Shown here piece after piece: positions 33,596 through 42,373 of a stretch of 64,000 nucleotides of DNA. Below the pieces are notes generated by a model. It made no database searches. It was not told the DNA's origin and was given only the letters and a program-made list of their open reading frames with translations. The DNA is taken from positions 62,093 through 126,092 of the forward strand of contig CAJUTE010000001.1 of the NCBI GenBank assembly GCA_910589555.1, given 5' to 3'. The position numbers and the translations under genes were made by a program. This DNA is from an uncultured Muribaculum sp. (GTDB lineage: Bacteria > Bacteroidota > Bacteroidia > Bacteroidales > Muribaculaceae). Each line of letters begins with the position of its first letter. Position 1 is the first letter of the stretch.

Positions 33596-34332
33596 CTTTT
33601 TTTCAGCTTTTTTTTCAGGTTGCGTTGAGCCATGTATTTTTTATTGGCAGCGAGGGCTTCGGCTACTACGGTCTCTTCGTCCTCATCGGCAGCCTTGGCA
33701 TATAGGCGAGCCAATTTCACCATCTCGGGGGTATTGAGATTTATGGACTTGAACATCGACATAAGCTTCTTTCTCGATTTCACGCCGAATTCCATGCGGT
33801 TGAGGTCGACAAAATAGAATCGGTAGCCTGTTGACTCACTGCCGGTGTAAAGGATATTTCCGGGAGAAAAGTCCTTGTGATACACTCCGGCACGATGCAG
33901 CTTCACGATTTCGTCGGCGAGCGCAGGCAGCATGGGAACGCTTTCTGGGTATTCCTCCCAGTGTCTAAGCTCCTTGCCTTTCACTTCCTCACATATATAA
34001 TAGCTTTCCATGAGCCTCATGCCGCGTCTTACTTCTATGTAGGCTATCGGTTCGGGCACATGAAAGCCGAGGGCTATCATTTTTTTTGAATTATGATAGC
34101 TGCGGTAAGCCTTGCTCTTGCGGAATGTGGTGTAGATGCGGGAATTGATGAACCCCGGGAGCTTGAACGCTTTCACCACAGTGATCACATTTCCCATCTT
34201 AATACGGTATAGAGCGTTGCGCCCTTCGTAGATTTTTTCTGCGGAGGGTGGAATACCGTTTTTAGCAATATCGGCAATCTCCTTTCTGAGATGCTCGTAG
34301 CGCGAGCCTATGTATATCGTGTACTTTTGCAT
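33583..34332 (-). CDS. LPS core kinase-like protein (InaA/WaaP-type)
   Basis: A 249-residue protein of the lipopolysaccharide kinase family, which phosphorylates sugars of the inner core such as Kdo or heptose. The kinase catalytic loop is HKDFSPGNILY (about residues 148-158), and FYFVDLNRMEF (about 169-179) supplies the metal-binding aspartate; the N-terminal lobe has VVKAFKLP and a helix after it. A basic C-terminal tail ends KKLKKSFKN, its last codon and stop being part of the GAGAATTGA repeat. No other LPS core gene is adjacent, and the substrate is inferred from family. Confidence 0.82.
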   Translation of the reverse strand: MQKYTIYIGSRYEHLRKEIADIAKNGIPPSAEKIYEGRNALYRIKMGNVITVVKAFKLPGFINSRIYTTFRKSKAYRSYHNSKKMIALGFHVPEPIAYIEVRRGMRLMESYYICEEVKGKELRHWEEYPESVPMLPALADEIVKLHRAGVYHKDFSPGNILYTGSESTGYRFYFVDLNRMEFGVKSRKKLMSMFKSINLNTPEMVKLARLYAKAADEDEETVVAEALAANKKYMAQRNLKKKLKKSFKN

Positions 34333-34385
34333 AAAAATGAAAGACTATGGGACTTTTACTACCATTCATCTACTCAAAAAATTCT

Positions 34386-34393
34386 TATCTTTG
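34386..34393 (+). promoter_or_regulatory. -7 element of the uxuA operon
   Basis: TATCTTTG fits TAnnTTTG and lies 55 bases before the uxuA ATG; no clear -33 partner. Confidence 0.4.
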
Positions 34394-34448
34394 CAAAAAT
34401 AGCAAATTTAATTCGGATTAATTAATAAAAAACAAACATACTGAAAAT

Positions 34449-35609
34449 ATGGAGAAAACTTGGAGATGGTTTGGTCCTAATGACAAGATCACACTTGAAA
34501 TGCTTCGACAGATAGGAGTGGAAGGAATCGTGACCGCACTTCACCACATCCCTAACGGAGAGGTGTGGAGCTACGAAGAGGTGATGAAGATGAAAAACTT
34601 CATCGAGGACCACGGGCTGAGATGGTCGGTGGTTGAGAGCCTTCCTGTGAGCGAATCGATAAAATATGCCGGTCCTGACCGCGACGAGCTGATTGAAAAA
34701 TATAAAGAGAGCCTCGCCAACCTCGGCAAGGCGGGAGTGAAGACTATATGCTACAACTTCATGCCTGTGCTTGACTGGGCGCGCACCGATCTTGAGTATC
34801 CCAATCCCGACGGAACGTCCAATCTTTATTTCAACCGCGCCGAGTTTGCCTACTTCGACATTCACATCCTCAAGCGTGAAGGCGCCGAAAAAGACTACGA
34901 CGCCGAAACTCTCAAGAGGGTAGAGGAGCTACGCCCCAAAATGGATAAGGATGCCGAACAGCGTCTTGTTGAGAACATCATCGTGAAAACGCAGGGATTT
35001 GTGAACGGCAACATCTCGGAGAACGACCTTGACCCTGTGGCAAAATTCCGTGAGCTGCTCGCTCTATACGACGGCATAGATGCCGACAAGCTGCGTGAGA
35101 ACATGAAATATTTCCTTGAGGCTATCATGCCGGTGTGCGACGAGTATGACATCAATATGTGTGTGCACCCCGACGATCCTCCATTGCAGATACTCGGGCT
35201 TCCGCGCATCGTGACTTGCGACGCCGACATAAAGGCATTCCTTGATGCGGTGCCCAATCCTCACAACGGATTGACCTTCTGTGCCGGATCATTGAGCGGC
35301 GGCGCCCACAACAATGTGCCCGAGCTGGCTAAGAAATATGCCTCACGCACTCATTTTGTCCACGCCCGCATCTGCAACGTAATGCCCAACGGCGATTTTA
35401 AGGAGTCAAGCCATCTTGACCCGAGATTGATCGACGTGGTGCGCACATTTGAGAAGGAGCGTCCCGGAGTGCCGATGCGAGTGGATCATGCGCCGTTGAT
35501 GCTCGGTGATGAGAAGATGGGCTATAACGCCGGCTACTCGTTCCACGGACGTATGCTTGCCCTGGGAATGGTGTCGGGCATAATGGCGACTGTCAACACG
35601 GAAAAATAA
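34449..35609 (+). CDS. uxuA: mannonate dehydratase
   Basis: UxuA dehydrates D-mannonate to 2-keto-3-deoxygluconate in glucuronate catabolism. The 386-residue length is normal. The start MEKTWRWFGPNDKITLEMLRQIGVEGIVTALHHIPNGEVW is the characteristic opening; the metal-binding residues lie in CVHPDDPPLQILGLPRIV (about residues 237-254), FCAGSLSGG, VHARICNV and MRVDHAPLML (about 340-351). The SDR gene 19 bases downstream is its usual partner (fructuronate reductase step), so the pair channels D-fructuronate to KDG. KDG kinase and aldolase are elsewhere. Confidence 0.96.
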   Translation: MEKTWRWFGPNDKITLEMLRQIGVEGIVTALHHIPNGEVWSYEEVMKMKNFIEDHGLRWSVVESLPVSESIKYAGPDRDELIEKYKESLANLGKAGVKTICYNFMPVLDWARTDLEYPNPDGTSNLYFNRAEFAYFDIHILKREGAEKDYDAETLKRVEELRPKMDKDAEQRLVENIIVKTQGFVNGNISENDLDPVAKFRELLALYDGIDADKLRENMKYFLEAIMPVCDEYDINMCVHPDDPPLQILGLPRIVTCDADIKAFLDAVPNPHNGLTFCAGSLSGGAHNNVPELAKKYASRTHFVHARICNVMPNGDFKESSHLDPRLIDVVRTFEKERPGVPMRVDHAPLMLGDEKMGYNAGYSFHGRMLALGMVSGIMATVNTEK

Positions 35610-35628
35610 CCTTAAAGCATAACACTAT

Positions 35629-36441
35629 ATGAACGATTTATTTTCAGTAAAAGATAAAGTGGTGGTGATCACCGGAGGAACCGGTGTGCTCGGCACCTGC
35701 ATAAGTGAATATCTCGCGCTCCAAGGCGCCAAAGTGGTGGTGATGGGCCGCCGCAAGGAAGAGGGTGACAAGATCGTTGCCGACATCACCGCAAAGGGTG
35801 GGGAAGCTATGTTCCTTACCACCGACGTGATGAACATTGAAGTGGTTGAGGAGAACTGCCGCGAGATTCTTGCCAAATATGGCAAAGTTGACGCGCTTCT
35901 CAATGCAGCCGGAGGAAATATGCCGGGTGCTACGATAGCTCCCACCGGCAATTTCTTTGACCTAAAGGTGGGCGATTTCCAGAAGGTGCTCGACCTTAAC
36001 CTTACCGGAACCGTAATCCCCACACAGGTGTTCCTGAAGCCGATGGTGGAAGCCGGAAAGGGCGCTATTGTCAACTTCTCGTCGATGGCGGCGTTCCGTC
36101 CGCTGACTCGTGTGCTCGGTTATGCAGCTGCAAAAGCCGGTATAACCAATTTCACCGAATTCATGGCTAATGAGGTGGCTACGAAGTTCACCCCCGGAAT
36201 CCGCGTGAACGCCATAGCTCCGGGCTTCTTCCTCACCAACCAGAACCGTGCTCTGCTCACCAACCCTGACGGCTCATTGACCGAACGGGGCGCCGACGTG
36301 ATACGCCAGACTCCGTTCAAGCGTTTCGGCAAGCCCGAAGAGCTGTGTGGCACAATCCAATATCTCATCTCTGACGCTTCATCATTCGTGACCGGCACAG
36401 TAGCCGTAGTCGACGGCGGCTTCAACGTATTTGCGATGTAG
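35629..36441 (+). CDS. SDR oxidoreductase, D-mannonate oxidoreductase type
   Basis: A 270-residue short-chain dehydrogenase. The cofactor loop is ITGGTGVLGT (about residues 14-23), the catalytic residues are in NFSSMAAFRPLTRVLGYAAAKAG (Ser about 146, Tyr/Lys of YAAAK about 163-167), and the NNAG-like block is NAAGGN. In Bacteroidota this SDR substitutes for the unrelated UxuB, reducing D-fructuronate to D-mannonate next to uxuA. The C-terminus PFKRFGKPEELCGTIQYLISDASSFVTGT is typical. It is followed immediately by REP copy 4, which provides a terminator. Confidence 0.88.
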   Translation: MNDLFSVKDKVVVITGGTGVLGTCISEYLALQGAKVVVMGRRKEEGDKIVADITAKGGEAMFLTTDVMNIEVVEENCREILAKYGKVDALLNAAGGNMPGATIAPTGNFFDLKVGDFQKVLDLNLTGTVIPTQVFLKPMVEAGKGAIVNFSSMAAFRPLTRVLGYAAAKAGITNFTEFMANEVATKFTPGIRVNAIAPGFFLTNQNRALLTNPDGSLTERGADVIRQTPFKRFGKPEELCGTIQYLISDASSFVTGTVAVVDGGFNVFAM

Positions 36442-36445
36442 AGAA

Positions 36446-36643
36446 TTTAGAGTCGTGAATCGTGAGTCGTGAGTCGTGAGTTCTGAATTGAGAATCTATG
36501 AATAGAAATGGAGAGTTGAGATATTTCAATTCTCCATTTTTTATTTTTCCGGTCCCCACACTCACTACGTTCGTGCGGGGCTTACCACAACATCGCCGCC
36601 GCGAGGGCGGCTCGATTCACGACTCACGATTCACGACTCTAAA
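36446..36643. repeat. REP-like element, copy 4, with long inverted ends
   Basis: Inverted ends of 30 bases with one mismatch (36446-36475 and 36614-36643) made of GAGTCGTGAATCGTGA-type words; inside lie the GCCGCC/GGCGGC and CCCC...GGGG hairpin cores in reverse orientation (about 36552-36613). This copy differs from the others by the GAGTCGTGA words rather than GAGAATTGA at its edges, but the GC-rich core matches. Confidence 0.75.
36507..36547 (+). terminator. terminator of the uxuA operon, embedded in a REP element
   Basis: AATGGAGAGTTGA (36507-36519) pairs with TCAATTCTCCATT (36526-36538) with one G-U pair and a six-base loop, followed by TTTTATTTTT. The arms are the repeat words of the REP family in inverted orientation, so the repeat appears to serve as the terminator. 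Confidence 0.75.
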
Positions 36644-36729
36644 AGTTTTAACTAATTTTTCGATGTTGTTATTCTTTTTATTGTTAATTTTGCCAAAATA
36701 ACTCAATATACTAAGTATCAACCATTATC

Positions 36730-39450
36730 ATGAAAAAGAAAATTCTTGCAGGCTGTGTTGTAGGATTGTCGTTATTGTCGGCAATGCCTGTATCGGCAGC
36801 TGATGAGCTGCTTGCCTTCCCGGGAGCGGAAGGATTCGGACGTTACACCACCGGAGGCCGTGGTGGCGAAATCTATCATGTGACAAACTTAAATGACAGC
36901 GGAACAGGCTCACTGCGTGATGCCATCTCAAAATCCAACCGTATCATCGTGTTTGACGTGTCGGGTGTCATCAACCTCAAGTCACGTCTCGTGTTTAAAA
37001 GCAATCAGACTATCCTTGGACAAACAGCTCCGGGAGAGGGTATCCAGATTTATGGCGACGGAGTGTCATTCTCCAACGCACATAATCTCATAGTGCGCTA
37101 CCTGAGAATACGCATGGGTGTCAACGGTTCCAGCGGCAAGGATGCAGCAGGAAGCGCCGACAGCACCCACGATCAGATATTTGACCACCTTTCAGTGCTG
37201 TGGGGAAAAGACGAGTGTTTCTCTATCAGCAGCAACACCAAGGCAACAGGTCCGTCGAACATCACTATCCAGCATTCAATCATCGGTCAAGGTCTTCAGC
37301 CTCACTCTTGCGGAGGTCTTATACAGACTGACAATGGTGTGACGCTGTTTGGCAACCTTTATATCGAAAACAAAACCCGTAACCCGAAAGTAAAGGGTCT
37401 CAACCAGTTTGTCAACAATGTGCTTTACAACTGGGGTAGCGGAGCCGCATACAACATGGGCGGCGACAGCGCCGGCGACTCTTGGGCTGAAATCACCGAC
37501 AACTGCTTCATAGCCGGTCCTTGGAAGGGCACAGCACCGCTCATCGGCGGAAATGCAAATTTCAAGTTTGTAGGCAGCGGCAACTACTACGACAGCAACC
37601 GCAACGGTGTGCTTGACGGAGCAGAATACACCGGCACCGGCGGCGGAGCCAAAATGAACTCTATCGCCGAGCTTGAGGCAGCGGGAGCGCCGAAGAAATT
37701 CCCTGAAATCACCTCACGCCTCTCTTATGACAAAGCTCTTGAAAGAGTAATAGAAAGTGTTGGCGCTTCTCTTCCCGTGCGTGATGAGGTTGACCAGTAT
37801 GTTATCGACGAGCTTTCATCATTTGGTACACTTGGCAGCACCGGAGGCATCTCTACCGAAAAATCACTTCCTCACAAGGGTACCGGAACACTTTACGGAG
37901 GATACAAACCTCTCGACTCTGACGGCGACGGCATACCCGATGAATGGGAAATAGCAAACGGCCTCGATCCCAACGATAAAACTGATGCGGCTAAGATTGC
38001 GGCAAACGGCTATGCAAATATCGAAAACTACGTGTTTACCATCGATGCAGCCTATCCTTATCTGAAGAATCCTACCGAAGTAAAATGCGTTAACAACGAG
38101 AAAACCGCTCTTACTTTCGAATGGAAAGACAACTCGGATAATGAAAAAGGATTTATCGTAGAGATTTCAACCGACAATAAGACTTTTACCGAAGCAGGAC
38201 GCACAGGAGCCAATGAAACAAGCCTTAAGATTGAGAATCTTGAGAATGAAACCGTGTACTATTGCCGCGTAAGAGCTTTCGGTGACAATGATATCGTATC
38301 GGTTTACAGTCCTGTCGCTCAGTCAAAGACTGTCGACGCACCGTTCAAGCCTGAACAATCAACCATTGTAGCTCCGGCTTTAGGAAGCGAAGCTAAAGTT
38401 CTTGATCTTGTGCTTCAATGGAAAAACAGCACTCCCGAATATTTTGGTGCCATCACCTACGATGTATATCTCGGCTTGGAAGAAGCTGATCTTCAATTGA
38501 TAGCAGAAGGGGTGACCGAAACATCGCTCAACCCCGGTGAACTTGAATTGAACACTACCTATTACTGGTGTGTCGACTCTAAAAACGATATCGGCATGAC
38601 TCCCGGTGAAATATGGTCGTTCAAAGTCATTCCCGGCGGAACACTCTTCTATACCGACTTCTTCACCACTCCGTCTTCATACGCCAATTCAGAGTGGGGT
38701 GCACTGAATGCAGGTGGCCAGAAGGATATAATTACTGGAAAAAACGACAGCAAGGAATTTGACAATATGACTATCGGAACAAATGGTGGTCGTATTGTAG
38801 CATTCGGCAATCTCGGACCGTACGGAAACTATTCATCAACTGATGCCGGAGCATCAAGAAATGCTATCGGATTCATCGGCAAGTATAAAGGAGTGACCAA
38901 ATCATATATCCACATCAACGAAATCGAAGGACCGTGGAGAATAACCCTTTATTGCGGAAACTCTGATTCAAGCGCTCAGTCGGTTCAACTCAGCACCGGC
39001 GGCGACCAGAACGGTGATGGCACAGTAAATGCTGCTGATGACCTTACTACATTCAAATTCAAGTCATCATCCAAGAAAACATTCAAGTTCACCCACACCT
39101 ACGGTGGTAAAATCGGTGATAAGGTGATCATTGACCGTGCAAGCCTTGACAACAAGGGTATCAACTTCCATGACATCCTGATCGAACGCATCTCGGATGA
39201 AGAAGCTGAGGCAGGCATCGAGGATATCATCGACAATGGCGCAGCCACTCCCGACGTGGAAGTGCTTGGCGACGCTGTGACAGTCAACAACCTTGCTGCC
39301 GGAGCATTGGTTCAGGTGGTTGATATGACCGGACGCACAGTCTATATGGAAAAAGCCGACAATGGCGGCAGCCTCGGTTTCGTACTCGCCAACGGCATCT
39401 ACGTGGTACGTGTTAGCGACATGAAGCCTGTGAAGATCGCAATACAATAA
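36730..39450 (+). CDS. secreted PL1-type pectate lyase with FN3-like and sorting domains
   Basis: A 906-residue exported enzyme. After a signal peptide (about 1-23) comes a right-handed beta-helix pectate lyase domain (about 28-350): FPGAEGFGRYTTGGRGGE, TGSLRDAI, IVFDVSGVI, QTAPGEGIQI, LRIRMG, and DSTHDQIFDHLSVLWGKDE, near the calcium and substrate site. A calcium-type DSDGDGIPDEWE segment (about 395-406) is followed by two fibronectin-III-like regions (about 440-640), a carbohydrate-binding-like region, and a C-terminal tail (VVDMTGRTVYMEK, ANGIYVVRVSDMKPVKIAI) like type IX secretion sorting domains. It cleaves polygalacturonan outside the cell. No SusC/SusD is adjacent. A hairpin follows the stop. 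Confidence 0.9.
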   Translation: MKKKILAGCVVGLSLLSAMPVSAADELLAFPGAEGFGRYTTGGRGGEIYHVTNLNDSGTGSLRDAISKSNRIIVFDVSGVINLKSRLVFKSNQTILGQTAPGEGIQIYGDGVSFSNAHNLIVRYLRIRMGVNGSSGKDAAGSADSTHDQIFDHLSVLWGKDECFSISSNTKATGPSNITIQHSIIGQGLQPHSCGGLIQTDNGVTLFGNLYIENKTRNPKVKGLNQFVNNVLYNWGSGAAYNMGGDSAGDSWAEITDNCFIAGPWKGTAPLIGGNANFKFVGSGNYYDSNRNGVLDGAEYTGTGGGAKMNSIAELEAAGAPKKFPEITSRLSYDKALERVIESVGASLPVRDEVDQYVIDELSSFGTLGSTGGISTEKSLPHKGTGTLYGGYKPLDSDGDGIPDEWEIANGLDPNDKTDAAKIAANGYANIENYVFTIDAAYPYLKNPTEVKCVNNEKTALTFEWKDNSDNEKGFIVEISTDNKTFTEAGRTGANETSLKIENLENETVYYCRVRAFGDNDIVSVYSPVAQSKTVDAPFKPEQSTIVAPALGSEAKVLDLVLQWKNSTPEYFGAITYDVYLGLEEADLQLIAEGVTETSLNPGELELNTTYYWCVDSKNDIGMTPGEIWSFKVIPGGTLFYTDFFTTPSSYANSEWGALNAGGQKDIITGKNDSKEFDNMTIGTNGGRIVAFGNLGPYGNYSSTDAGASRNAIGFIGKYKGVTKSYIHINEIEGPWRITLYCGNSDSSAQSVQLSTGGDQNGDGTVNAADDLTTFKFKSSSKKTFKFTHTYGGKIGDKVIIDRASLDNKGINFHDILIERISDEEAEAGIEDIIDNGAATPDVEVLGDAVTVNNLAAGALVQVVDMTGRTVYMEKADNGGSLGFVLANGIYVVRVSDMKPVKIAIQ

Positions 39451-39461
39451 CTCTATTCAAC

Positions 39462-39491
39462 AAGGTCAATGATGCGTGCATCATTGACCTT
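39462..39491 (+). terminator. hairpin after the first pectate lyase gene
   Basis: AAGGTCAATGATGC (39462-39475) and GCATCATTGACCTT (39478-39491) are a perfect inverted repeat, followed by only a short TTATTG. A partial terminator or mRNA 3' stem. Confidence 0.5.
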
Positions 39492-39498
39492 ATTGTAC

Positions 39499-39545
39499 CC
39501 ATTAGCCTAATGGGACTAATTAGACCGATTAGACTAATTAGACCA
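39499..39545. repeat. ATTAG-type short repeats
   Basis: CCCATTAGCCTAATGGG is a small palindrome, followed by ACTAATTAGACC (twice) and GATTAG. The repeated ATTAGACY words make a dense run between the first pectate lyase and the next gene. Function unknown. Confidence 0.5.
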
Positions 39546-39573
39546 ATAAACCATACCAATACCTAAATAGACA

Positions 39574-40008
39574 ATGAAAAAATTAATTCTCTCCATGGTG
39601 TTTATGCTGGCTCTTGCTTTAAGCGTCAATGCAGCGGAACCCACACTCACCATCAATGGCAAAGAGGTTGAAAAAACCGTCACTAAAATCACTTTTGAAG
39701 GCGACAACGTAGTGCTTCATTTCGGCAACGAAACAGAAGCTCACGACATGAACAGCGTAGTGCTCACATTCTCGGCATTGTCGGGAATCGACGAAATCAT
39801 CTCCTACAGCTTTAACGGAATCATCGACGGCAACATAGTGCTTGGTGGCATACCCACAGGAACTGTCGTTGAAATCTATGACACCACCGGCAAACTGCGT
39901 GTATCGGAAAAAATCACTTCCGATCCGGCAAACATCGACATCACCACTCTCAATAAGGGAATCTACCTGTTGAAAGCCGGCAAAAACTGCGTCAAATTTC
40001 AAAAGTAA
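39574..40008 (+). CDS. small secreted protein with type IX-like sorting tail
   Basis: A 144-residue protein with a signal peptide (MKKLILSMVFMLALALSVNAA) and no enzyme domain. Its N-terminal part (LTINGKEVEKTVTKITFEGDNVVLHFGNETEAHDMNSVVLTFS) resembles the start of the next pectate lyase (VTAIDVDGSKVTLNLKEG). Its C-terminal part (VEIYDTTGKLRVSEKI, TLNKGIYLLKAGKNCVKFQ) is a type IX-like sorting domain. It looks like a free version of the modules that flank the lyase catalytic domain. It is placed seven bases before the second lyase gene and probably co-transcribed. Function unknown; a surface accessory is possible. Confidence 0.65.
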   Translation: MKKLILSMVFMLALALSVNAAEPTLTINGKEVEKTVTKITFEGDNVVLHFGNETEAHDMNSVVLTFSALSGIDEIISYSFNGIIDGNIVLGGIPTGTVVEIYDTTGKLRVSEKITSDPANIDITTLNKGIYLLKAGKNCVKFQK

Positions 40009-40014
40009 CCACCC

Positions 40015-42369
40015 ATGAAGAAAACAATACTAATGCTGACGCTCGCACTGTCGGCATCATGCCTGATGGCTCAGAACAAGGTAAACCTCTCGCTCAAAGG
40101 TGGCAATGTGGAATCGTTCAACACCACCGACGTCACCGCTATCGATGTAGATGGCAGCAAAGTCACCCTGAATCTCAAAGAGGGTAATCCCAAAGTATAT
40201 GAGGGCACCCTCAGCTCGATATCTTTCATACGCAATCTTGCAGGACACGTGACGCTGACTGAAGCGGCGGGATGGATGGAAGCCTGCTATGTGGAGTGGG
40301 AAAATATGTCGGGAGCCAACAACTACCACGTGTATGTCAAAGGACCGGGCTACGCCGAATATACCCGCATCGACAAAGAATTGGTAAGAAATTACGGCAG
40401 CTACGGACGTGCCGATATGACTGGATTGACACCGGGAAGCTACACGATGAAAGTGGTGCCTGTGGTCAATGACACTCCCATGGAGGCAGCAGCAGCCGAA
40501 ACGGCGCCGCTTGAAGTGAAAGCATTCAACCGTGGCGGTTACGCTCATTTCAAATATAATGACGGAATAGGCGCTTACAACAATGACGGAACCCTCAAGT
40601 CAGGGGCAAAAGTCTTTTATGTGACCTCAAAAAGCGCCAAGACCATCACAACCCAAGTCATCACAAGCGCCAAAGGAAACAAAACCACCTATACCGGCAT
40701 TCAGGACATACTTGACGGCTACATGAAGGGATATGACAACACCCCGATAGTGTTCCGCATAGTGGGTTGCCTCCATTACGATGATATAGACAAATTTTCA
40801 AGCTCTTCTGAAGGATTACAGATAAAGAACAACAAGTCGGGACAACTCAACATCACCATCGAGGGTATCGGAAACGATGCCACCGTACACGGCTTCGGAT
40901 TCCTGCTGCGCAACGCCGAGAGCGTGGAGTTGAGAAATTTCGCCATCATGCAGTTCATGGACGACGCAGTGTCGCTCGACACTGACAACAGCCACTGCTG
41001 GATACATAACCTCGACATCTATTACGGACAGAAAGGCTCTGATTCTGACCAGGCAAAGGGCGACGGCTCAGTCGACGTGAAAGGTGACTCACAATACATC
41101 ACCGTTGACAACTGCCACTTCTGGGATTCCGGCAAATCATCACTGTGCGGAATGTCCGGCGAAACAGGTCCCAACTGGATCACCTACCACCACAATTGGT
41201 TTGACCACAGCGATTCGCGTCATCCACGCATACGCACCATGAGCGTACACGTGTACAACAACTATTACGACGGAATATCAAAGTATGGAGTGGGTGCTGC
41301 GGCAAGTTCCGAAGCGTTTGCCGAAAACAATTATTTCCGCGATTGCAAATACCCGCTTCTGTCATCAATGCAGGGTTCCGACATAGCCGGTGGCGGCAAA
41401 GGCACTTTCTCCAGCGAGGATGGCGGCGTGATCAAATCCTACGGCAACATCATGCGCGGCAGCTACACCTACCGCACATATTCCGAATCCAATCCGGTGG
41501 AATTTGACGCATTTGAAGCCTCATCACGCGATGAAAAGGTACCCTCAACCGTAATTGCAAAGAAGGGTGGCAAAGTTTACTCCAACTTCGACACCGACCC
41601 GACGTTGATATACGCCTACACTCCCGATGCAGCCGAAGATGTGCCGAGCATCGTCAAGGGCGTCTATGGAGCCGGACGAATGAATCACGGCGATTTCCGC
41701 TGGACATTCAACAACAATAACCAGGATAAGAACTACGATGTCATCGACGCTCTTCAAACAGCTCTCCGCAATTATGAGACCACGCTTGTAGGATTCTACG
41801 AAGGCGACACAAGCCTCGGCAATGAGGGTGTGGGTTCTGTCAATCCGGGCGGTGACAGCAGCGAAGGCGACGAATTCCCGTTCGGCGACGGCAATCTCGC
41901 GGGAGATACCCCTGTGACTCCTCCGGTTGAGAGCGGCGACGCATTCATCGGCACCGAAACCGACTATCTCTACTTCAACAATGACGCCGCAAAAGCCTTG
42001 ATAGACAACGGCACCATCACGTTCAACGGCGGCAGCTACAAAGGCGACTTCACAAATGCTGAATACACCGATCTCACCGGCGCTCTTCAACTTAACAAAA
42101 ACGATGGCGAGGTGATAATCAAATGCCCGAGCATCGCTACATTCAAGGCGAAGATGCTCCGCACAGGAAGCTTTGCCGGCAAGGTAATGAAGAGCGAGGA
42201 TGGCGGCGCCACTTACAGCGAGGTAGCCGGATTGTCGGGAAAAAAGGGTGTAATTGACTTTGATTTCTCAGCCCAGCTGCGCAGCGACAAGGAAGTGTAT
42301 GTAAAAATCATCAACACATCCACAGGATCATTGAGCATACTCGGATTGCAAATATTACTTGCCAAATAA
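40015..42369 (+). CDS. secreted PL1 pectate lyase
   Basis: A 784-residue exported lyase with signal peptide (about 1-19, ending CLMAQ). An N-terminal short strand domain (about 20-75) and an FN3-like region (about 80-170) precede the beta-helix (about 175-600). Catalytic and calcium-site segments are KGDGSVDVKGDSQYITVDNC (about 344-363), WITYHHNWFDHSDSRHPRIR (about 383-402, with the conserved RHPRxR arginines) and VHVYNNYYDG. A glycine-rich linker (GEGSVNPGGDSSEGDEFP) leads to a C-terminal domain. It belongs to the classic pectate lyase family. Part of a likely three-gene pectin operon with the small protein and GH28. Confidence 0.92.
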   Translation: MKKTILMLTLALSASCLMAQNKVNLSLKGGNVESFNTTDVTAIDVDGSKVTLNLKEGNPKVYEGTLSSISFIRNLAGHVTLTEAAGWMEACYVEWENMSGANNYHVYVKGPGYAEYTRIDKELVRNYGSYGRADMTGLTPGSYTMKVVPVVNDTPMEAAAAETAPLEVKAFNRGGYAHFKYNDGIGAYNNDGTLKSGAKVFYVTSKSAKTITTQVITSAKGNKTTYTGIQDILDGYMKGYDNTPIVFRIVGCLHYDDIDKFSSSSEGLQIKNNKSGQLNITIEGIGNDATVHGFGFLLRNAESVELRNFAIMQFMDDAVSLDTDNSHCWIHNLDIYYGQKGSDSDQAKGDGSVDVKGDSQYITVDNCHFWDSGKSSLCGMSGETGPNWITYHHNWFDHSDSRHPRIRTMSVHVYNNYYDGISKYGVGAAASSEAFAENNYFRDCKYPLLSSMQGSDIAGGGKGTFSSEDGGVIKSYGNIMRGSYTYRTYSESNPVEFDAFEASSRDEKVPSTVIAKKGGKVYSNFDTDPTLIYAYTPDAAEDVPSIVKGVYGAGRMNHGDFRWTFNNNNQDKNYDVIDALQTALRNYETTLVGFYEGDTSLGNEGVGSVNPGGDSSEGDEFPFGDGNLAGDTPVTPPVESGDAFIGTETDYLYFNNDAAKALIDNGTITFNGGSYKGDFTNAEYTDLTGALQLNKNDGEVIIKCPSIATFKAKMLRTGSFAGKVMKSEDGGATYSEVAGLSGKKGVIDFDFSAQLRSDKEVYVKIINTSTGSLSILGLQILLAK

Positions 42370-42373
42370 ATAT

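Noticed and set aside
29072..36643. The GAGAATTGA repeats as a CRISPR array
   Set aside because: The units are contiguous 9-mers without spacers, joined to hairpin cores; no cas genes are present.
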